The position numbers were made by a program, and so were the translations under genes. From Planctomycetaceae bacterium (GTDB lineage: Bacteria > Planctomycetota > Planctomycetia > Planctomycetales > Planctomycetaceae): a stretch of 64,000 nt of DNA. The stretch spans positions 1 through 64,000 of the forward strand of contig JANQSH010000051.1 in the NCBI GenBank assembly GCA_028284145.1, read 5' to 3'. This document shows positions 8,942 to 17,438 of the stretch, piece by piece (the first letter of the stretch is position 1; each line of letters begins with the position of its first letter). The notes below the pieces were generated by a model. That model worked only from the letters and a program-made list of their open reading frames with translations, was not told the origin of the DNA and made no database searches.

Positions 8942-9760
8942 TCAGGAAAAGTATTCGACAGCATTGCGAAAGAGTTTCAAACCATCCCCTTCACCTGTCA
9001 GGCTCAACCGCGTCCACTGTGGATGCTGCGTGGCATGAATGAATCGTTCCGGATGAGGCATCAGGCCGAGGACTCTTCCGGTGGGATCGCACAATCCGGC
9101 GATGTTGGCGATAGAACCATTGGGGTTCGCGGGAAATGGCAGAATGTCATCGTTTGAGCTGTCCGACTTGTCGTGGCCATTTGAAGAACAGTATTGCAGA
9201 GCGATCTGTCCGGTGGACTTCCAGTCATTCAGAACGGAATCATCCCGAACAGCAACGCGTCCTTCCGCGTGCGCAACGGGCATATCGATTTCGTCAATCT
9301 CTTTGAGGAAAACCGAGTGGGGCGTGGTGACTTTCAAACGGACCCAGACCGATGTGTATCGACCGTTGTCATTCCAGGTGAGTGTGGCTGGGACCTTTTC
9401 CTGCTCATGGTTGTTCCAGGAGGCCACTCCTCCCGGCAGTATGCCCGACTTCAACAGCACCTGAAAACCATTGCAGATTCCCAGAACGAGTTTGTCAGCC
9501 TGGAGAAAATTGCCGACGGCTTCAGCCAGTTGGCCCTGTAACTGTCGGGAGAAAATCACGCCCGCCCCAATGTCATCACCATAACTGAATCCGCCTGGAA
9601 TGCAGAGAATCTGGTAATCGTTCAGCAAAGTTGGCTGTTCAATGAGTCGAAACAGATGAATACGTTCAGTGGTGGCTCCACAGAGTTCAAACGTGTGAGC
9701 GGTTTCCACGTCGCAATTGGTTCCCGGTGCACGTAAGACACCAACTTTGGGATGAGCCAT
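8942..9760 (-). CDS. purQ: Phosphoribosylformylglycinamidine synthase glutaminase subunit PurQ
   Basis: Class I glutamine amidotransferase subunit that supplies ammonia for step four of purine synthesis (FGAR to FGAM) together with PurL. It has the nucleophile Cys in LGICNGFQ, an N-terminal GTNCD segment, the oxyanion loop PGGFSYGDD and the His-Glu pair in MPHPERF near the C-terminus. At 272 residues it is longer than the 225-230 residue Bacillus-type subunit, with inserted loops at about 190-215. Neither purL nor purS is in the window, so the partner lies elsewhere. The start ATG is followed by the standard HPKVGVLRAPG strand. Confidence 0.95.
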   Translation of the reverse strand: MAHPKVGVLRAPGTNCDVETAHTFELCGATTERIHLFRLIEQPTLLNDYQILCIPGGFSYGDDIGAGVIFSRQLQGQLAEAVGNFLQADKLVLGICNGFQVLLKSGILPGGVASWNNHEQEKVPATLTWNDNGRYTSVWVRLKVTTPHSVFLKEIDEIDMPVAHAEGRVAVRDDSVLNDWKSTGQIALQYCSSNGHDKSDSSNDDILPFPANPNGSIANIAGLCDPTGRVLGLMPHPERFIHATQHPQWTRLSLTGEGDGLKLFRNAVEYFS

Positions 9761-9821
9761 GAAGGAGATTTCCGGTAACGGGCGATGTCGTCGTCAATTC
9801 GCGGTCTCCGCGGACAGCTAG

Positions 9822-9882
9822 AGCCTTGTCAAGGCTTTGTTGGGGGAGCGGATTGACATAACCCGCTCCGTTGTCGCTCCTT
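9822..9882 (+). repeat. Short dispersed repeat, CCTTGTCAAGG family, copy 1
   Basis: Contains GCCTTGTCAAGGCTTTGTT followed by a G-run, CGG.TT and CCCGCTCC. The same order of blocks recurs at 61940-61995. The core CCTTG-T-CAAGG is a perfect dyad. Function unknown. Confidence 0.55.
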
Positions 9883-9922
9883 GCAACTTCATCAACCCTT
9901 CTTTTCAATCTTGACGGTTCAC

Positions 9923-10024
9923 TAGAACAGTTTACCTTTTTGTGTGACGGTTGTCGCACGTGGGAGGCTGCGATTGTAGACCAAACGACGCCTATCGCGC
10001 CACGAAGGAGCGTAGTACGGTCTA
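9923..10024 (+). repeat. 102-bp MITE-like element, copy 1 (subfamily B)
   Basis: Starts TAGAACAGTTTACC and ends in a diverged CGTAGTACGG-TCTA. The internal hairpin arms, GTGTGACGGTTGTCG block and CACGAAGGAG right end are conserved. Family description is in the findings. Confidence 0.85.
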
Positions 10025-10267
10025 ATGCACTTGTAACGGGCCAGCAAGAGTTGTCAATGCCGTGGGGTTCAGAGGGAATGAGCGTGATGTCCGCATTCCT
10101 GGTTCGGTGTTCCACAACCTGATTCTGTAAAAAAGGTTGCGCGACATATTAGTCCTTCGGATCTTGTCTATCCTCGATCAGGGGTGAGTGATATACTCTC
10201 CGCGCCGGTATTCCCTCAATTCGGCTTTGAGAAGGTGTGTCTCATTGGATTTTGTGAAGGGGCATTC

Positions 10268-10585
10268 ATGTTGCGGGTTGTTGTGATTGCAGGTGTTCTG
10301 GGCGGCCTGATTGGTTGTCGAACGCCGGCTAATACGATTTTCCCGACCTTCCACCCTGCCCCCCCGGAGGCGGAACGGCGATCCTACGAATTCCATTCGC
10401 CATTTGCCGAAACCGCAATTGGTCCCGATATCGAAGCCAGGCCACGCGGATTCAACACGCCACGTACTGCACCACGACGGGATGCTGAGTGGAGCGCACT
10501 ACAGGGATTCAACCCGCAGTTTGAACCGGCACAGCCGAATGCCCCCCAGTCGATGCGGCGTTATCCCGGCACGGTGCCGAACTGA
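10268..10585 (+). CDS. Small lipoprotein of unknown function
   Basis: 105 residues from the ATG at 10268, which follows AAGGGG at good spacing. The N-terminus is a lipoprotein signal peptide (MLRVVVIAGVLGGLIGC, lipobox LIGC), so the mature protein should be lipidated at Cys17. The rest is Pro/Arg-rich and low in predicted structure, with no known domain. It is convergent with the SRPBCC gene, with only 4 bp between stop codons. Envelope-located; function unknown. Confidence 0.65.
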   Translation: MLRVVVIAGVLGGLIGCRTPANTIFPTFHPAPPEAERRSYEFHSPFAETAIGPDIEARPRGFNTPRTAPRRDAEWSALQGFNPQFEPAQPNAPQSMRRYPGTVPN

Positions 10586-10589
10586 GCAA

Positions 10590-11039
10590 TCAGTTTTTGG
10601 TTGCCTCTCCCGCCTCGGCGAGTTCCTTAAACCGTTGCATGTCATCACGCAGGCGATTGGCGATCATCCCCTTCATGAAGGGCTCCATCAGCTTGTAGAC
10701 GCCACGGAATTTGAGTTCGCATTTCATCACCCACATCGTTTTGGTTGGACTGACTTCCTCAAACGTATTGTGAACCGTATTGGTACACATTTCGTTTTCG
10801 TATCTCCCCTCAAGGCATTTCGGTTCATTCCGTGCTGTAATCGTTTCGGCGAGAATGATCTCTCGCGCGTTCTCAACATACGTCAGTCTGGAAACCGCCC
10901 CAACTTGTCCCGGGGCACCGTATTGATGATCGAACGAGACGAGAGTCGGCTGCCACTTCAGCAGATTCCCGGTGTTGTCGAAACAGTCCCATACTTCCTG
11001 CCGTGGTCTCTGGATGATCAACTCGAAATGAAACTGCAT
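10590..11039 (-). CDS. SRPBCC (START/polyketide cyclase-like) family protein
   Basis: 149 residues with the SRPBCC pattern: an initial strand MQFHFELIIQRPRQEVWDCFDN, a tryptophan-containing helix (LLKWQPTL), a central beta-sheet and a long amphipathic C-terminal helix (MKGMIANRLRDDMQRFKELAE). Members bind small hydrophobic ligands in a helix-grip cavity. No catalytic residues can be assigned. No operon partner: the upstream neighbour mutY is divergent. Confidence 0.75.
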   Translation of the reverse strand: MQFHFELIIQRPRQEVWDCFDNTGNLLKWQPTLVSFDHQYGAPGQVGAVSRLTYVENAREIILAETITARNEPKCLEGRYENEMCTNTVHNTFEEVSPTKTMWVMKCELKFRGVYKLMEPFMKGMIANRLRDDMQRFKELAEAGEATKN

Positions 11040-11186
11040 GGCAGGTCACCTCTCGTATGAGGGCGGGAATCCTTCTCGTGACTTACGGAACCTTCTATTA
11101 TCATAATCACTCAATCAAGTAACCCGCAGCGTCAAATCGATCGGGCAAAACGAATTTCTGTGACGTCAGTTTTTTTCGAGGCAACC

Positions 11187-12338
11187 ATGTCCATTTGGGA
11201 CAGTCGACAGCGACAGGCATTTCGGCGACGTCTTCGTGCATGGTATGCAGAAAATGGTCGTCATTTGCCCTGGCGGGAGTCCCGGAATGCCTATCGCGTC
11301 TGGATCAGCGAGATCATGTTGCAGCAGACAACTGTCGCAGCCGTTGTCCCCTATTTCGAGCGATTTATGCGTCGGTTTCCGACCGTGAAAGAACTGGCAT
11401 CGGCTTCGTTGGATGATGTCTTACGTCTGTGGGAAGGTCTGGGATATTACAGTCGCGCCCGCAACATTCACAAAGCAGCGATTTTGCTGGCAGAGCAGGA
11501 CGGCTGTTTTCCCGAGGAACCAGACGAATTGGAAAAACTCCCGGGGATTGGACGATACACCGCCGCCGCGATCGCATCCTTCGCTTTTGGTAAATCGGCA
11601 GGCATCGTCGAAGCCAACACACTACGGTTGTATTGTCGCCTCATTGGGTATCGTGGTAATCCCCGATCAAAAGAAGCACTGACGAGGTTGTGGGCGTTTG
11701 CCGACGAGATTGTTCCTCGACACAACGTCGGCGCGTTCAACCAGGCGTTGATGGACCTCGGTGCCACGCTGTGCCGACCGCGTGATCCGGATTGTCCCGT
11801 CTGTCCCGTGCGGCAACATTGCGCGGCATTCGAGGAAGGATCGCAAGATGCGATTCCCGCACCCAAATCGCGGCCCGCGATAACCTACCTGACCGATGTC
11901 TGTCTGGTTGTCGAGAACCAGGGGCGATACCTGGTTCGCAAGCGACCGGAGGGCGAACTGTGGGCCGGGCTGTGGGATTTCCCACGATTCAATATCGACG
12001 TGAGGACAACCAGTTCCAGGGTTGGCGGACATTCAAAGAGTGAACGAATGAATAAGCGGAAAAAAGACTCAGCATCCTTCCGCCTCACCCCCAGCCAATT
12101 GTCGGAACTGGAGCATCGGTTAAACGAGTTGACTGGCGTTCGGGTGCGGGTTGGCGAGCAACTCGCCGAGATTCAGCATGCGGTGACGCGGTATCAGGTC
12201 CGACTGATTGGTCTGCGAACCAGATTTGAAAGTGGTCGTCTCAAACGTGTATCTGGATTGAAGTGGGTTCGGAAAGAAGAATTGGCGGAACTGGCACTGA
12301 CCGGACCAGTACGGAAACTGTGTAAACACTTATGGTAG
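11187..12338 (+). CDS. mutY: A/G-specific adenine glycosylase MutY
   Basis: 383-residue base-excision glycosylase that removes A opposite 8-oxoG. Start at 11187 has GAGG five bases upstream. Visible: Glu42 in WISEIMLQQTTV, the helix-hairpin-helix LEKLPGIGRYTAAAI, the 4Fe-4S ligands Cys196-x6-Cys203-x2-Cys206-x5-Cys212, and a C-terminal Nudix-like 8-oxoG recognition domain. The position of the usual catalytic Asp (VDGN in Escherichia coli and Bacillus) reads IVEANT, a Glu142. That may be a lineage variant or alter activity. The linker between the two domains (about 277-300) is basic and variable. Confidence 0.93.
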   Translation: MSIWDSRQRQAFRRRLRAWYAENGRHLPWRESRNAYRVWISEIMLQQTTVAAVVPYFERFMRRFPTVKELASASLDDVLRLWEGLGYYSRARNIHKAAILLAEQDGCFPEEPDELEKLPGIGRYTAAAIASFAFGKSAGIVEANTLRLYCRLIGYRGNPRSKEALTRLWAFADEIVPRHNVGAFNQALMDLGATLCRPRDPDCPVCPVRQHCAAFEEGSQDAIPAPKSRPAITYLTDVCLVVENQGRYLVRKRPEGELWAGLWDFPRFNIDVRTTSSRVGGHSKSERMNKRKKDSASFRLTPSQLSELEHRLNELTGVRVRVGEQLAEIQHAVTRYQVRLIGLRTRFESGRLKRVSGLKWVRKEELAELALTGPVRKLCKHLW

Positions 12339-12884
12339 AGGATATTGGAGATTTTCTGAGAAGCTGATCTGTTGGAAAAAAATGCACAAATACGAACGGA
12401 TTGTGTGGAATAACTGGTGTTCTGCAAGAATTTGTGGCAAATAGGGTACTATTTCCTGTGGGCTGGAAGTCTTCAGTTTATTGCAAGCCACATTGGAACT
12501 GCAGCGGTCGTCACACTTTCTATAGCGGCAAACGGACTATAGCGGCAGCGGCAAACGGATAAGTGTGGCGTCTTTCGATCGATCGGCTATTATCGTTCCA
12601 AATGGGACGTAAGCCGCCATAGATAAAAGTCCGTCGGACTAATTTGTTGCCAGGCAGTGGAATTGAGCGGAATCCGAATCAAACAGCCAGTTCTGGTTCA
12701 CATCAGCCGGAAAATCGCAACAATAAGGGGAGAAGCCAGGGGATCGATCGGAGAATTGTTGACCCGCCATCAGTTTTGCCCCGTTACAGGTCGATGAGTG
12801 GAATGAGACCTCCACCCTCGGCAACCAGGTTTTCTGATCCGTCACCTTGTTTTTTCGTATGCCGTCGACTTTGGATTTGTCGGA
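12339..12884. other. Intergenic region with repeat sequences
   Basis: About 545 bp with no supported gene. It contains a local tandem duplication of CTATAGCGGC..AAACGGA (12520-12560) and a dispersed repeat (12485-12641) whose ends recur at 49150-49227. The last 200 bp upstream of the next gene holds no recognised promoter. Confidence 0.5.
12485..12641 (+). repeat. Dispersed repeat ending in AGTCCGTCGGACTA, copy 1
   Basis: Begins AAGCCACATTG and ends AGATAAAAGTCCGTCGGACTA. Both ends are found again at 49150-49227 with a shorter interior. The end contains the perfect dyad AGTCCG-T-CGGACT. The interior carries a duplicated CTATAGCGGC unit. Confidence 0.5.
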
Positions 12885-13907
12885 ATGAGCCAGCAAGTCA
12901 GATCATCGATCGTATCGCACTATCCGGATTTCACACCCCGGAAGTCGTCAGCGTCCTATCCGGAATTGGATGACGGTAGCGCCGATCTTGATCTCGAAGC
13001 GTTTTCCAAATTGACGTCTGACGCTGGCATTGAGCTCGATCCGACATCTGGCGAAAACACACAAGCCGGACCAAAAAAGAAACGCAAACCCGGAACAAGG
13101 CCAGATGTTTCCGGGACGGTTGCCGATCAGATCAAACGGACACCGAAGATCAAAGTTGACGAAGAGGAGGAAGAGGAAGAAGACTGGCAGCATCGCCTTC
13201 GTTATTGGATTGCCGGATTTGCCGCTGCTGGTTACGGCATCTCGCTCATTGTTCACACCGTTTTGTTGATCGTGTTGGCAATGATTTTGCTGCCGGGAAT
13301 TGTTGGTGATGGCGATGGAATGACAACTGCATCGATCGGCCAGGAGAAAGACTCTCTGGAATTGTTTGACGGGATCGATTCTGCATTCGATGAGGAGCCG
13401 GCTGAGGAAGCCACCCAGGAACCGGAAGAAGAGCAACTTGTTGTCGAGCCTCCACCGGTAGAACTTGGACAACTCTCCGCGACACTTCCACGAGAATCGA
13501 TACCCGTACCTGCCATCGGCGATGGCAGCGGCAAATCGAAAACCTCCCTTGGGGGGGGGGGACCAGTCGCCGTCGGTGTGGGTGGTAACGCCGTAACAGC
13601 GGGCAGTTTTACTGTCTGGACCATTCCCGAAGACCCGCTTCCATTCCAGAACTATCAGATCGTCATTCAGATCAAGATGAAGGACAATCGCAAGACGTAT
13701 CCCATCAATGATGTTTCAGGGCGTGTTATCGGCACCGACACCTATACTCAGGAAATCCCAGGGGGCCGGCGTGGTGTGTTGCCGGTTGTGAACAAGCATG
13801 TTCGCTTTTCGGTATATGTTCCCGGTGCTGCGAACCTTGTGGAAGATACGATCCTGATCAGGTCGCAACTGCTCAATGAATCGCAGTCCATCAAGATTGT
13901 GTTTTAG
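12885..13907 (+). CDS. Single-pass membrane protein, planctomycete type, unknown function
   Basis: 340 residues. A hydrophilic N-terminal region (1-105), with a basic stretch and a run of eight acidic residues, is followed by one membrane segment (IAGFAAAGYGISLIVHTVLLIVLAMILL, about 109-137). An acidic/Pro-rich linker comes next, then a C-terminal beta-rich domain (about 235-340). The layout resembles TonB-like or anti-sigma-type anchored proteins but no family was recognised. A run of 11 Gs at 13551-13561 lies in frame (Gly4 segment), so slippage would truncate the C-terminal domain. The TAG stop at 13905-13907 is formed by the terminus of repeat element copy 2. Confidence 0.75.
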   Translation: MSQQVRSSIVSHYPDFTPRKSSASYPELDDGSADLDLEAFSKLTSDAGIELDPTSGENTQAGPKKKRKPGTRPDVSGTVADQIKRTPKIKVDEEEEEEEDWQHRLRYWIAGFAAAGYGISLIVHTVLLIVLAMILLPGIVGDGDGMTTASIGQEKDSLELFDGIDSAFDEEPAEEATQEPEEEQLVVEPPPVELGQLSATLPRESIPVPAIGDGSGKSKTSLGGGGPVAVGVGGNAVTAGSFTVWTIPEDPLPFQNYQIVIQIKMKDNRKTYPINDVSGRVIGTDTYTQEIPGGRRGVLPVVNKHVRFSVYVPGAANLVEDTILIRSQLLNESQSIKIVF

Positions 13908-14009
13908 AGCCGTTTACCTTCTGGCGTGATGTCTCTGGCCCGTGGAAGTCTGTGTTGTTTGCAGGCCAGGAGACGATTTTCGCGTCACAGAAGAGCGTAA
14001 TACACTCTG
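13905..14009 (+). repeat. 102-bp MITE-like element, copy 2 (subfamily A)
   Basis: Begins TAGAGCCGTTTACCTTCTGG and ends GAGCGTAATACACTCT. Its first three bases are the stop codon of the upstream gene. The subfamily-A block (GTGATGTCTCTGGCCCGTGG) and the CACAGAAG right arm are clear. Confidence 0.9.
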
Positions 14010-14122
14010 AGTCGCGCGGACATCTCGCGCTACATGCTTTCCTCTCTCCACCCTGCTGCGGTATTATCGGGTTGTTCGTACCCTGGATGACCACCCGTTT
14101 TCGCATTGAGGGATCTGCCGCC

Positions 14123-14806
14123 ATGCCCACCGATATCAAATTCCTCGGTCACGCTTCGTTTCAGATCGAAATCGCCGGCAAGACCGTGTTGATTGACCCC
14201 TTTCTGACTGACAACCCCGTCGCGTCGACCTCAGCGGATGAACTTTCCGCCGACGCCATCATTCTCACGCACGGGCATGGGGATCATGTGGGCGATACCG
14301 TGAGCATCGCCAGGCGGACAGGCGCACAAGTGATCGCAAATTTTGAAATCGTCGGGTGGTTGAACGGACAGGGTATCGAGAACACGCATCCCATGCACAT
14401 CGGCGGCTCCCATGTGTTCGATTTCGGCACCGTCAAACTGACAATCGCTCATCATGGTTCTGGTTTGCCGGATGGTTCTTACGGTGGCAATCCTGCTGGC
14501 GTTCTGCTGACGACTGACGATGGCACGCTTTATCACGCCGGCGATACAGCCCTCTTCATGGACATGCAGTTGATTGGTGAAGCGGGAATTGATCTGGCCA
14601 TCCTGCCGATTGGTGACAACTTCACAATGGGGCCGGACGATGCATTGCGAGCGGTGGAATTTCTGAGGCCCAAACGTGTGGTGCCGGTGCACTACAACAC
14701 CTGGCCCGTGATTGAGCAGGATGCCGCTGCCTGGGCGGAGCGCGTCGCACAGGAAAAATCGGTGCAGGCGATTGTGCTGCAACCGGGCGAATCAACGGAA
14801 TTGTGA
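14123..14806 (+). CDS. Metal-dependent hydrolase, UPF0173 / metallo-beta-lactamase fold
   Basis: 227 residues, the usual size of UPF0173 proteins. The metal site is seen in ILTHGHGDHVGD (HxHxDH), with further ligands at IAHHGSG, HAGDTALF and VPVHYNTWP. The N-terminal strand IKFLGHASFQIEIAGKTVLIDPF is characteristic. A start at 14123 follows GAGGGA; upstream in-frame Met codons lie in or next to repeat copy 2 and are less likely. Cytoplasmic, substrate unknown. It converges on the potassium channel gene with 20 bp between stop codons. Confidence 0.9.
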   Translation: MPTDIKFLGHASFQIEIAGKTVLIDPFLTDNPVASTSADELSADAIILTHGHGDHVGDTVSIARRTGAQVIANFEIVGWLNGQGIENTHPMHIGGSHVFDFGTVKLTIAHHGSGLPDGSYGGNPAGVLLTTDDGTLYHAGDTALFMDMQLIGEAGIDLAILPIGDNFTMGPDDALRAVEFLRPKRVVPVHYNTWPVIEQDAAAWAERVAQEKSVQAIVLQPGESTEL

Positions 14807-14826
14807 TGGCTTCGTTTTGAATGACG

Positions 14827-15825
14827 TCAAATCGCATTGATGGTGGCCGTCATGTCGTTGACGGCAGTCGAGGGGCCGAAGACAAACAGCGAATCACCAT
14901 CTTCAATGGTCGCGCTGCCCGGTGGTGGCATCAGCCGTTCGCCACTTTCCCGGCGGATGCCGATTACCATAATTCCCGACCGACTCAGGCTCGTTTCCTG
15001 CAGAGACTTGCCGACGTAGGGGCTGCTCTCGGTGATTTGCACTTCGGCCAATTCGAGTTCGCCGCCACCGGTATCGGCAATTTCCAGAAAGTCTTCGATG
15101 CTGGGATACAGCAGGAACCGGGCCATTTTCATCGCGCCGCTGGAAAAAGGGCTGACGACACGGGCGGCACCGGCCCGCTTGATTTTGTCGACCGCTTTTT
15201 CATCGCTGGCGCGGGCCACAATCAATAAGTCATCTCGCAGCATATTTGCAGAAAGAATCACGTAAACGTTATCAGCATCGGTTGGTAATACCGTTGTGAG
15301 TGAGAGAGCACGGTCAATTCCTGCCGCCTTTAACACAGCATCGTCCGTTGCATCGCCCACAACGTAAGGCCAGTTGTGCTTGAACTCGCAATTCTCCCGC
15401 AACAGCTCTTCATCGGTATCGATAATCACAAATGGTTTGTTATGATCATCGAGGTACTGGCAAATTGTCCGTCCCATTCGACCGAGACCGCAAACGATGG
15501 AGTGATTGTCCAGACGATTGATCCGCTTGTTCATTCTTCGTTTCTCCAAAGCCGACCGCATTCTTACACTGACGATCCATTGTCCCAGCATGGTGGCACT
15601 GTATGTGAACATTCCGAGTCCGCAGACCAGGTAGACGATGACAAACATCCGTCCGGCGGGGCTCAACTCGAAGACTTCCTCAAAACCGACGGTCGTCAGT
15701 GTGATGACGGCCATGTAGAGGCAATCGAGCCAGGGCGCACCCTCGATGATGCGAAAACCGAACATGCCGGCCATGGCCAGTAGTGTCAGCAGCACCACAA
15801 CCTGGAAAATTCGGGGAACCTGCAT
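14827..15825 (-). CDS. Two-TM potassium channel with RCK (TrkA-N/TrkA-C) domains
   Basis: About 332 residues from the ATG at 15825; a TTG at 15861 would add 12. Two membrane helices flank a pore loop with the filter TTVGFEEV. A cytoplasmic TrkA-N Rossmann domain (IVCGLGRMGRTICQYL) follows, then a TrkA-C domain (AEVQITESSPYVGKSL). This is the architecture of ligand-gated bacterial K+ channels, which assemble as tetramers with an RCK gating ring. The filter has Glu where many channels have Gly or Asp (TVGYGD), a known variant type whose selectivity is not evident from sequence. Likely monocistronic; hpnE lies upstream on the same strand. Confidence 0.9.
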   Translation of the reverse strand: MQVPRIFQVVVLLTLLAMAGMFGFRIIEGAPWLDCLYMAVITLTTVGFEEVFELSPAGRMFVIVYLVCGLGMFTYSATMLGQWIVSVRMRSALEKRRMNKRINRLDNHSIVCGLGRMGRTICQYLDDHNKPFVIIDTDEELLRENCEFKHNWPYVVGDATDDAVLKAAGIDRALSLTTVLPTDADNVYVILSANMLRDDLLIVARASDEKAVDKIKRAGAARVVSPFSSGAMKMARFLLYPSIEDFLEIADTGGGELELAEVQITESSPYVGKSLQETSLSRSGIMVIGIRRESGERLMPPPGSATIEDGDSLFVFGPSTAVNDMTATINAI

Positions 15826-15877
15826 GCCAGGACTTGCCTTGTATGTGTGATTGGAATGCAATCAGGTTACAGCGTTT

Positions 15878-17311
15878 TCACAGGCCAAACAACAGACGGG
15901 AAAGAAAAGAGACGGGGAGATCGTCCTGAAGGATTGACGACGACCGACCAGACCGCGACAAGATATTCTCCGCTGCGAGAAATCCACTTCGAACGGCTCC
16001 TTCCATCGTTGCGGGCCACCCTGTTTGTGTCCAATCTCCTGCAAATTGCAAATTTTTCCAGGGTGACTGTTGATCTGGGCGCAGGTTATCGATGCCCGGA
16101 AGAACGGAAAACACTGCTCGGTGTTCTGTCACCACGCGATGATGCAGCAGTTGCGCCTGTCCTCCTTCGGGCCAGACCGACACCAGTTCCTGCCGAACGA
16201 TTTCCACAATTTCGTTGCGGGACAGATTCTGCAGATCGCGACTGGCACTGATGACAACCTGATAGTAATGTCCCTGCTCTCTCTGGCCTGTTGCGTTTTC
16301 CCGGAAAGTGTCAGGCAACGAGCGATTGAACAGCCATTGACTCATCCGCTCCAGCAAAACCGCATGTGGCAAATCGGTGATTGGGCGATCGAACCACAAA
16401 TGGACGCTCGAAATGGGAGCCGATTCGATTTGTCCGATCGCTTGAATTTCCGCACGATCCTGTTGCGACGTCGGCAGCAGTTTTGCAACGCGATGATGAG
16501 GAACCGCGAGAACGAAATTTTCGGCGGAAAGTCGTTCACCATTTCGGAGTTCAATCTGAGAGACCGCATCTCCTTCAAAATGAATCTGCCTGACTCCCGC
16601 ATTAAATCGGATCGACACGTCATGATCGGCAAACCAGCGGAATAAGACATCACCATAAATGGTTTCCAACGGTTGCGTCGGAATGTTGACCTCCCAGGCA
16701 CGTCGGTTGGCGACAAAGCCATTCAGTAATACGTTTCGGGCATGTGGTACGCTAATGCGATCGAGTGATTCGCTCAACGCGCTGACTAACAGAACGAACC
16801 AGAATCGTTCGATCGCCGAAGAAGTCTGATTTTGTTTTTTCAGCCAGTCTGCGAACGTTGTTTGACCGTCATCCGGTCGATCTTCTTTGATGAGCGTCTT
16901 AAGACCTCGCGTAATACAACGGCGGTCTTCTCGGGATAAATAAACCAGCTTTTGAAAGCTGCCGGCCAGATGAAGCGGCGCCGGCAGAAGACCTGCCCGA
17001 AAGGTGTCGATGGTTCCTTCCGGCCCGATAAAAAAGAGTTCCCGTTCCGTGTGGAAAAAGGGGGCGATGCCTGTCAGCCGGCAGAAGTGATGAAAGTTGG
17101 TGCAGCAGCCCATCACGACATGCTGGCAGTTGTCAATCTCCTCGCCGGTTGTTTGATCGACGAACGAACTGGCACGACCACCCAGCCGTCCGCGCGATTC
17201 CAGCAACGTGACCGGGACATCACGAGTGGCCAGTGCAGCTGCAGCGGAAAGCCCTGCCAGACCACCGCCGATGACGATGGTTTCTTTTTCCGTCGGCATC
17301 CGCTGTGACAT
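15878..17311 (-). CDS. hpnE: Hydroxysqualene dehydroxylase HpnE
   Basis: 477-residue FAD-dependent amine-oxidase-fold enzyme, the HpnE step (hydroxysqualene to squalene) of the HpnC-D-E route to hopanoids. FAD-binding GGGLAGLSAAAAL at the N-terminus, the second dinucleotide-fold motif RGRLGGRASS, and a C-terminal FAD motif LQFAGDWTQTGWPATMEGAVRSG are visible. hpnC and hpnD are not in the window. Squalene-derived lipids are expected in planctomycetes. The start ATG at 17311 directly precedes the FAD motif. Repeat copy 3 lies 25 bp upstream. Confidence 0.9.
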   Translation of the reverse strand: MSQRMPTEKETIVIGGGLAGLSAAAALATRDVPVTLLESRGRLGGRASSFVDQTTGEEIDNCQHVVMGCCTNFHHFCRLTGIAPFFHTERELFFIGPEGTIDTFRAGLLPAPLHLAGSFQKLVYLSREDRRCITRGLKTLIKEDRPDDGQTTFADWLKKQNQTSSAIERFWFVLLVSALSESLDRISVPHARNVLLNGFVANRRAWEVNIPTQPLETIYGDVLFRWFADHDVSIRFNAGVRQIHFEGDAVSQIELRNGERLSAENFVLAVPHHRVAKLLPTSQQDRAEIQAIGQIESAPISSVHLWFDRPITDLPHAVLLERMSQWLFNRSLPDTFRENATGQREQGHYYQVVISASRDLQNLSRNEIVEIVRQELVSVWPEGGQAQLLHHRVVTEHRAVFSVLPGIDNLRPDQQSPWKNLQFAGDWTQTGWPATMEGAVRSGFLAAENILSRSGRSSSILQDDLPVSFLSRLLFGL

Positions 17312-17336
17312 TTTACCAGCCTGTCCCGTTCGGCCC

Positions 17337-17438
17337 TGGAGCAGTTGACCTTCTGGTGTGACGTCTCTGGCTCGTGGGGCCTGTGTTTGCAGGCGAATCG
17401 AGGCTCACGGTAGCACAGAAGAGCGTAATACGCTTCTA
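17337..17438 (+). repeat. 102-bp MITE-like element, copy 3 (subfamily A)
   Basis: Starts TGGAGCAGTTGACCTTCTGG and ends GCGTAATACGCTTCTA. On the minus strand its right terminus gives the TAG stop of the dehydrogenase gene at 17436-17438. Confidence 0.9.

Larger units (their letters stand above)
9761..10267. other. Intergenic region with two dispersed repeats
   Basis: About 500 bp without a convincing gene. It contains a short repeat at 9822-9882 (shared with 61940-61995) and a full copy of the 102-bp element at 9923-10024. The rest, up to the ribosome site of the lipoprotein gene, shows no recognised signal. Confidence 0.6.

Noticed and set aside
9923-10024. Repeat elements as simple rho-independent terminators
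   Set aside because: The GAGCG..CGCTC hairpin at one end is terminator-like but no T-run follows, and copies lie upstream of genes as often as downstream.
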